14,594 nt of DNA, from positions 1 through 14,594 of the forward strand of contig CAVAWX010000047.1 of NCBI GenBank assembly GCA_963592385.1. The letters are read 5' to 3'. A program made the translations under genes and the position numbers. Positions 13,897-14,594 of this stretch are shown one piece after another (the first letter of the stretch is position 1; every line of letters begins with the position of its first letter). This DNA is from CAVAWX01 sp963592385 (GTDB lineage Bacteria > Actinomycetota > Coriobacteriia > Coriobacteriales > QAMH01). The notes under the pieces were generated by a model. It made no database searches. It was not told the DNA's origin and was given only the letters and a program-made list of their open reading frames with translations.

Positions 13897-14373
13897 ATGA
13901 GTGGAAACGACGCGCGAAAGACAAAGCAGGTGGCGACGAACCGCAAGGCGCGCCACGACTTCTTCGTCGACGAGACCATCGAGTGCGGCATCGTCTTGAC
14001 GGGCACCGAGGTGTGCAGCCTGCGCGAGAACGGCTGCACCCTGCGCGACTGCTACGCGCTGGTGCGCGGCGGCGAGGTCTGGCTCAACGGCATGCACATA
14101 CCCCCCTACAGCCACGGGACGGTGTGGAACGTCGATTCCGACCGGCGGCGCAAGCTGCTTTTGCACAAGCGCCAGATACTGCAGGTCGGGCAGAAGGCCG
14201 CGCGCGAGGGGTGCGCGCTCGTGCCGCTGTCGGTGTATTTCAAGGACGGCCGCGCGAAGGTCGAGCTGGGCATATGCCGCGGCAAGAAGCAATACGACAA
14301 GCGCCAGACCATACGCGAGCGCGACGCCAAACGCGCCATCGACCGCGCCATCAAGGAGCAGCGCCGCGGGTAG
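13897..14373 (+). CDS. smpB: SsrA-binding protein SmpB (trans-translation)
   Basis: A 158-residue protein, the usual SmpB length. It binds tmRNA and brings it to stalled ribosomes so that the trapped peptide is tagged for degradation and the ribosome is freed. The N-terminal VATNRKARHDFFVDETIECG (12-31) and GTEVCSLRENG (36-46) are the family OB-fold signatures. HIPPYSHG and LLLHKRQI follow. The basic C-terminal tail GKKQYDKRQTIRERDAKRAI, which enters the decoding site in the family, is complete. Cys at GTEVCSLR replaces the common Lys of GTEVKSLR. The start is the ATG at 13897. A longer in-frame start at 13645 would cross the hydrogenase promoter region and add non-homologous sequence. It is divergent from hyaA and functionally unrelated. 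No tmRNA gene is recognised in the remaining 221 bp. Confidence 0.96.
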   Translation: MSGNDARKTKQVATNRKARHDFFVDETIECGIVLTGTEVCSLRENGCTLRDCYALVRGGEVWLNGMHIPPYSHGTVWNVDSDRRRKLLLHKRQILQVGQKAAREGCALVPLSVYFKDGRAKVELGICRGKKQYDKRQTIRERDAKRAIDRAIKEQRRG

Positions 14374-14506
14374 CGGGGCGTGCGGTCTCCGCTGCCGCCC
14401 GCGCCCGGCCGCGCGACGGGTTGCCGCGTGCGCCAGGCCGGCCTCGTGTTCGGCGCGCGTCAGCGAGCCCTGTGCGTGCGCGCTGCTGGCGCGGCGAAAA
14501 AAGTCC

Positions 14507-14535
14507 TTGCGTTTCGCGGCGCGGACGAGTAGAGT
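14507..14535 (+). promoter_or_regulatory. Sigma70-type promoter for a gene beyond the window
   Basis: TTGCGT (14507-14512) and TAGAGT (14530-14535) are separated by exactly 17 bp, and an A-run (14497-14502) lies just upstream, resembling a small UP element. The predicted start is near 14542. This is the best-formed promoter in the window. The 133 bp between the smpB stop and this promoter are GC-rich, and I see no gene in them. Confidence 0.6.
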
Positions 14536-14541
14536 ACACCG

Positions 14542-14594
14542 CTGTGTTTGAAGCGGAAGGGCGCACCTGCCTTCCCACCTTTCGACGGAGCGCG
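14542..14594 (+). other. Structured 5' leader (truncated by the window end)
   Basis: Downstream of the promoter, GGAAGG (14555-14560) pairs with CCTTCC (14570-14575) around the 9-base loop GCGCACCTG. No start codon with a ribosome site is visible before the window ends. This is the beginning of an untranslated leader, possibly regulatory. The class cannot be identified from this fragment. Confidence 0.35.

Noticed and set aside
13626..14039. Upstream extension of hyaA to an earlier start.
   Set aside because: It would run antisense into smpB, bury the Tat signal and ignore the GGAGG site placed 6 bp before ATG 13625.
14374..14594. tmRNA (ssrA) next to smpB.
   Set aside because: No GGGGCTG-type 5' end, tag-coding frame or tRNA-like CCA end is recognisable in this stretch.
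1..14594. CRISPR arrays, insertion sequences, tRNA or rRNA genes.
   Set aside because: No regularly spaced repeats, transposase motifs, terminal inverted repeats or tRNA cloverleaf sequences were found on reading both strands.

Overview
The window looks like chromosome of a high-GC actinobacterium, most plausibly an anaerobic Coriobacteriia member (Eggerthellaceae-like). The reasons are a strongly G/C-biased third codon position from about 4.4 kb onward, two Tat-exported proteins, and a membrane-bound group-1 [NiFe] hydrogenase of the kind these gut anaerobes carry. The taxonomic call is inference. Two runs of ten N (1617-1626 and 9691-9700) mark scaffold joins, so the window is a draft or metagenome assembly.

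Region 1 (1-4328, + strand) has visibly lower GC and mixed codon usage. It holds a probable operon: the 3' end of an unrecognised gene, a 492-aa protein with an N-terminal ParB/sulfiredoxin-like domain, a 541-aa OLD-like protein (ABC-type ATPase followed by a Toprim-like nuclease domain), and a D12-class DNA adenine methyltransferase. The ParB-like and ATPase genes overlap by 4 bp. The set resembles genome-defence cargo on an acquired island. I do not recognise this exact combination as a named system, and it is the best candidate for an undescribed system here.

Region 2 (4329-9633, + strand) begins at an abrupt rise in GC. A 1,501-aa Tat-exported protein of unknown function is followed, after 3 bp, by a hydrogenase maturation endopeptidase (HyaD/HybD family). 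The large protein has immunoglobulin-like N-terminal repeats, a glycine-rich beta-strand segment, a propeller-like middle, a CARDB-like module and a C-terminal anchor-like segment with a degenerate sorting motif.

Region 3 (9759-13625, - strand) is a tight three-gene operon read toward region 2: hyaA (small subunit with Tat signal and C-terminal membrane helix), hyaB (large subunit) and hyaC (cytochrome b). The intergenic distances are 2 bp each. A strong hairpin at 9759-9794 separates it from the convergent maturation-protease operon. HyaA-HyaB would oxidise H2 on the outer face of the membrane and pass electrons through HyaC to quinone. The protease made by the opposing operon would remove the 20-residue tail of HyaB after nickel insertion. 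The general Hyp maturation genes are not in the window.

Region 4 (13626-14594) contains a divergent promoter region, smpB (trans-translation factor, probably leaderless) and, at the end, a good housekeeping promoter firing into a structured leader whose gene lies beyond the window.
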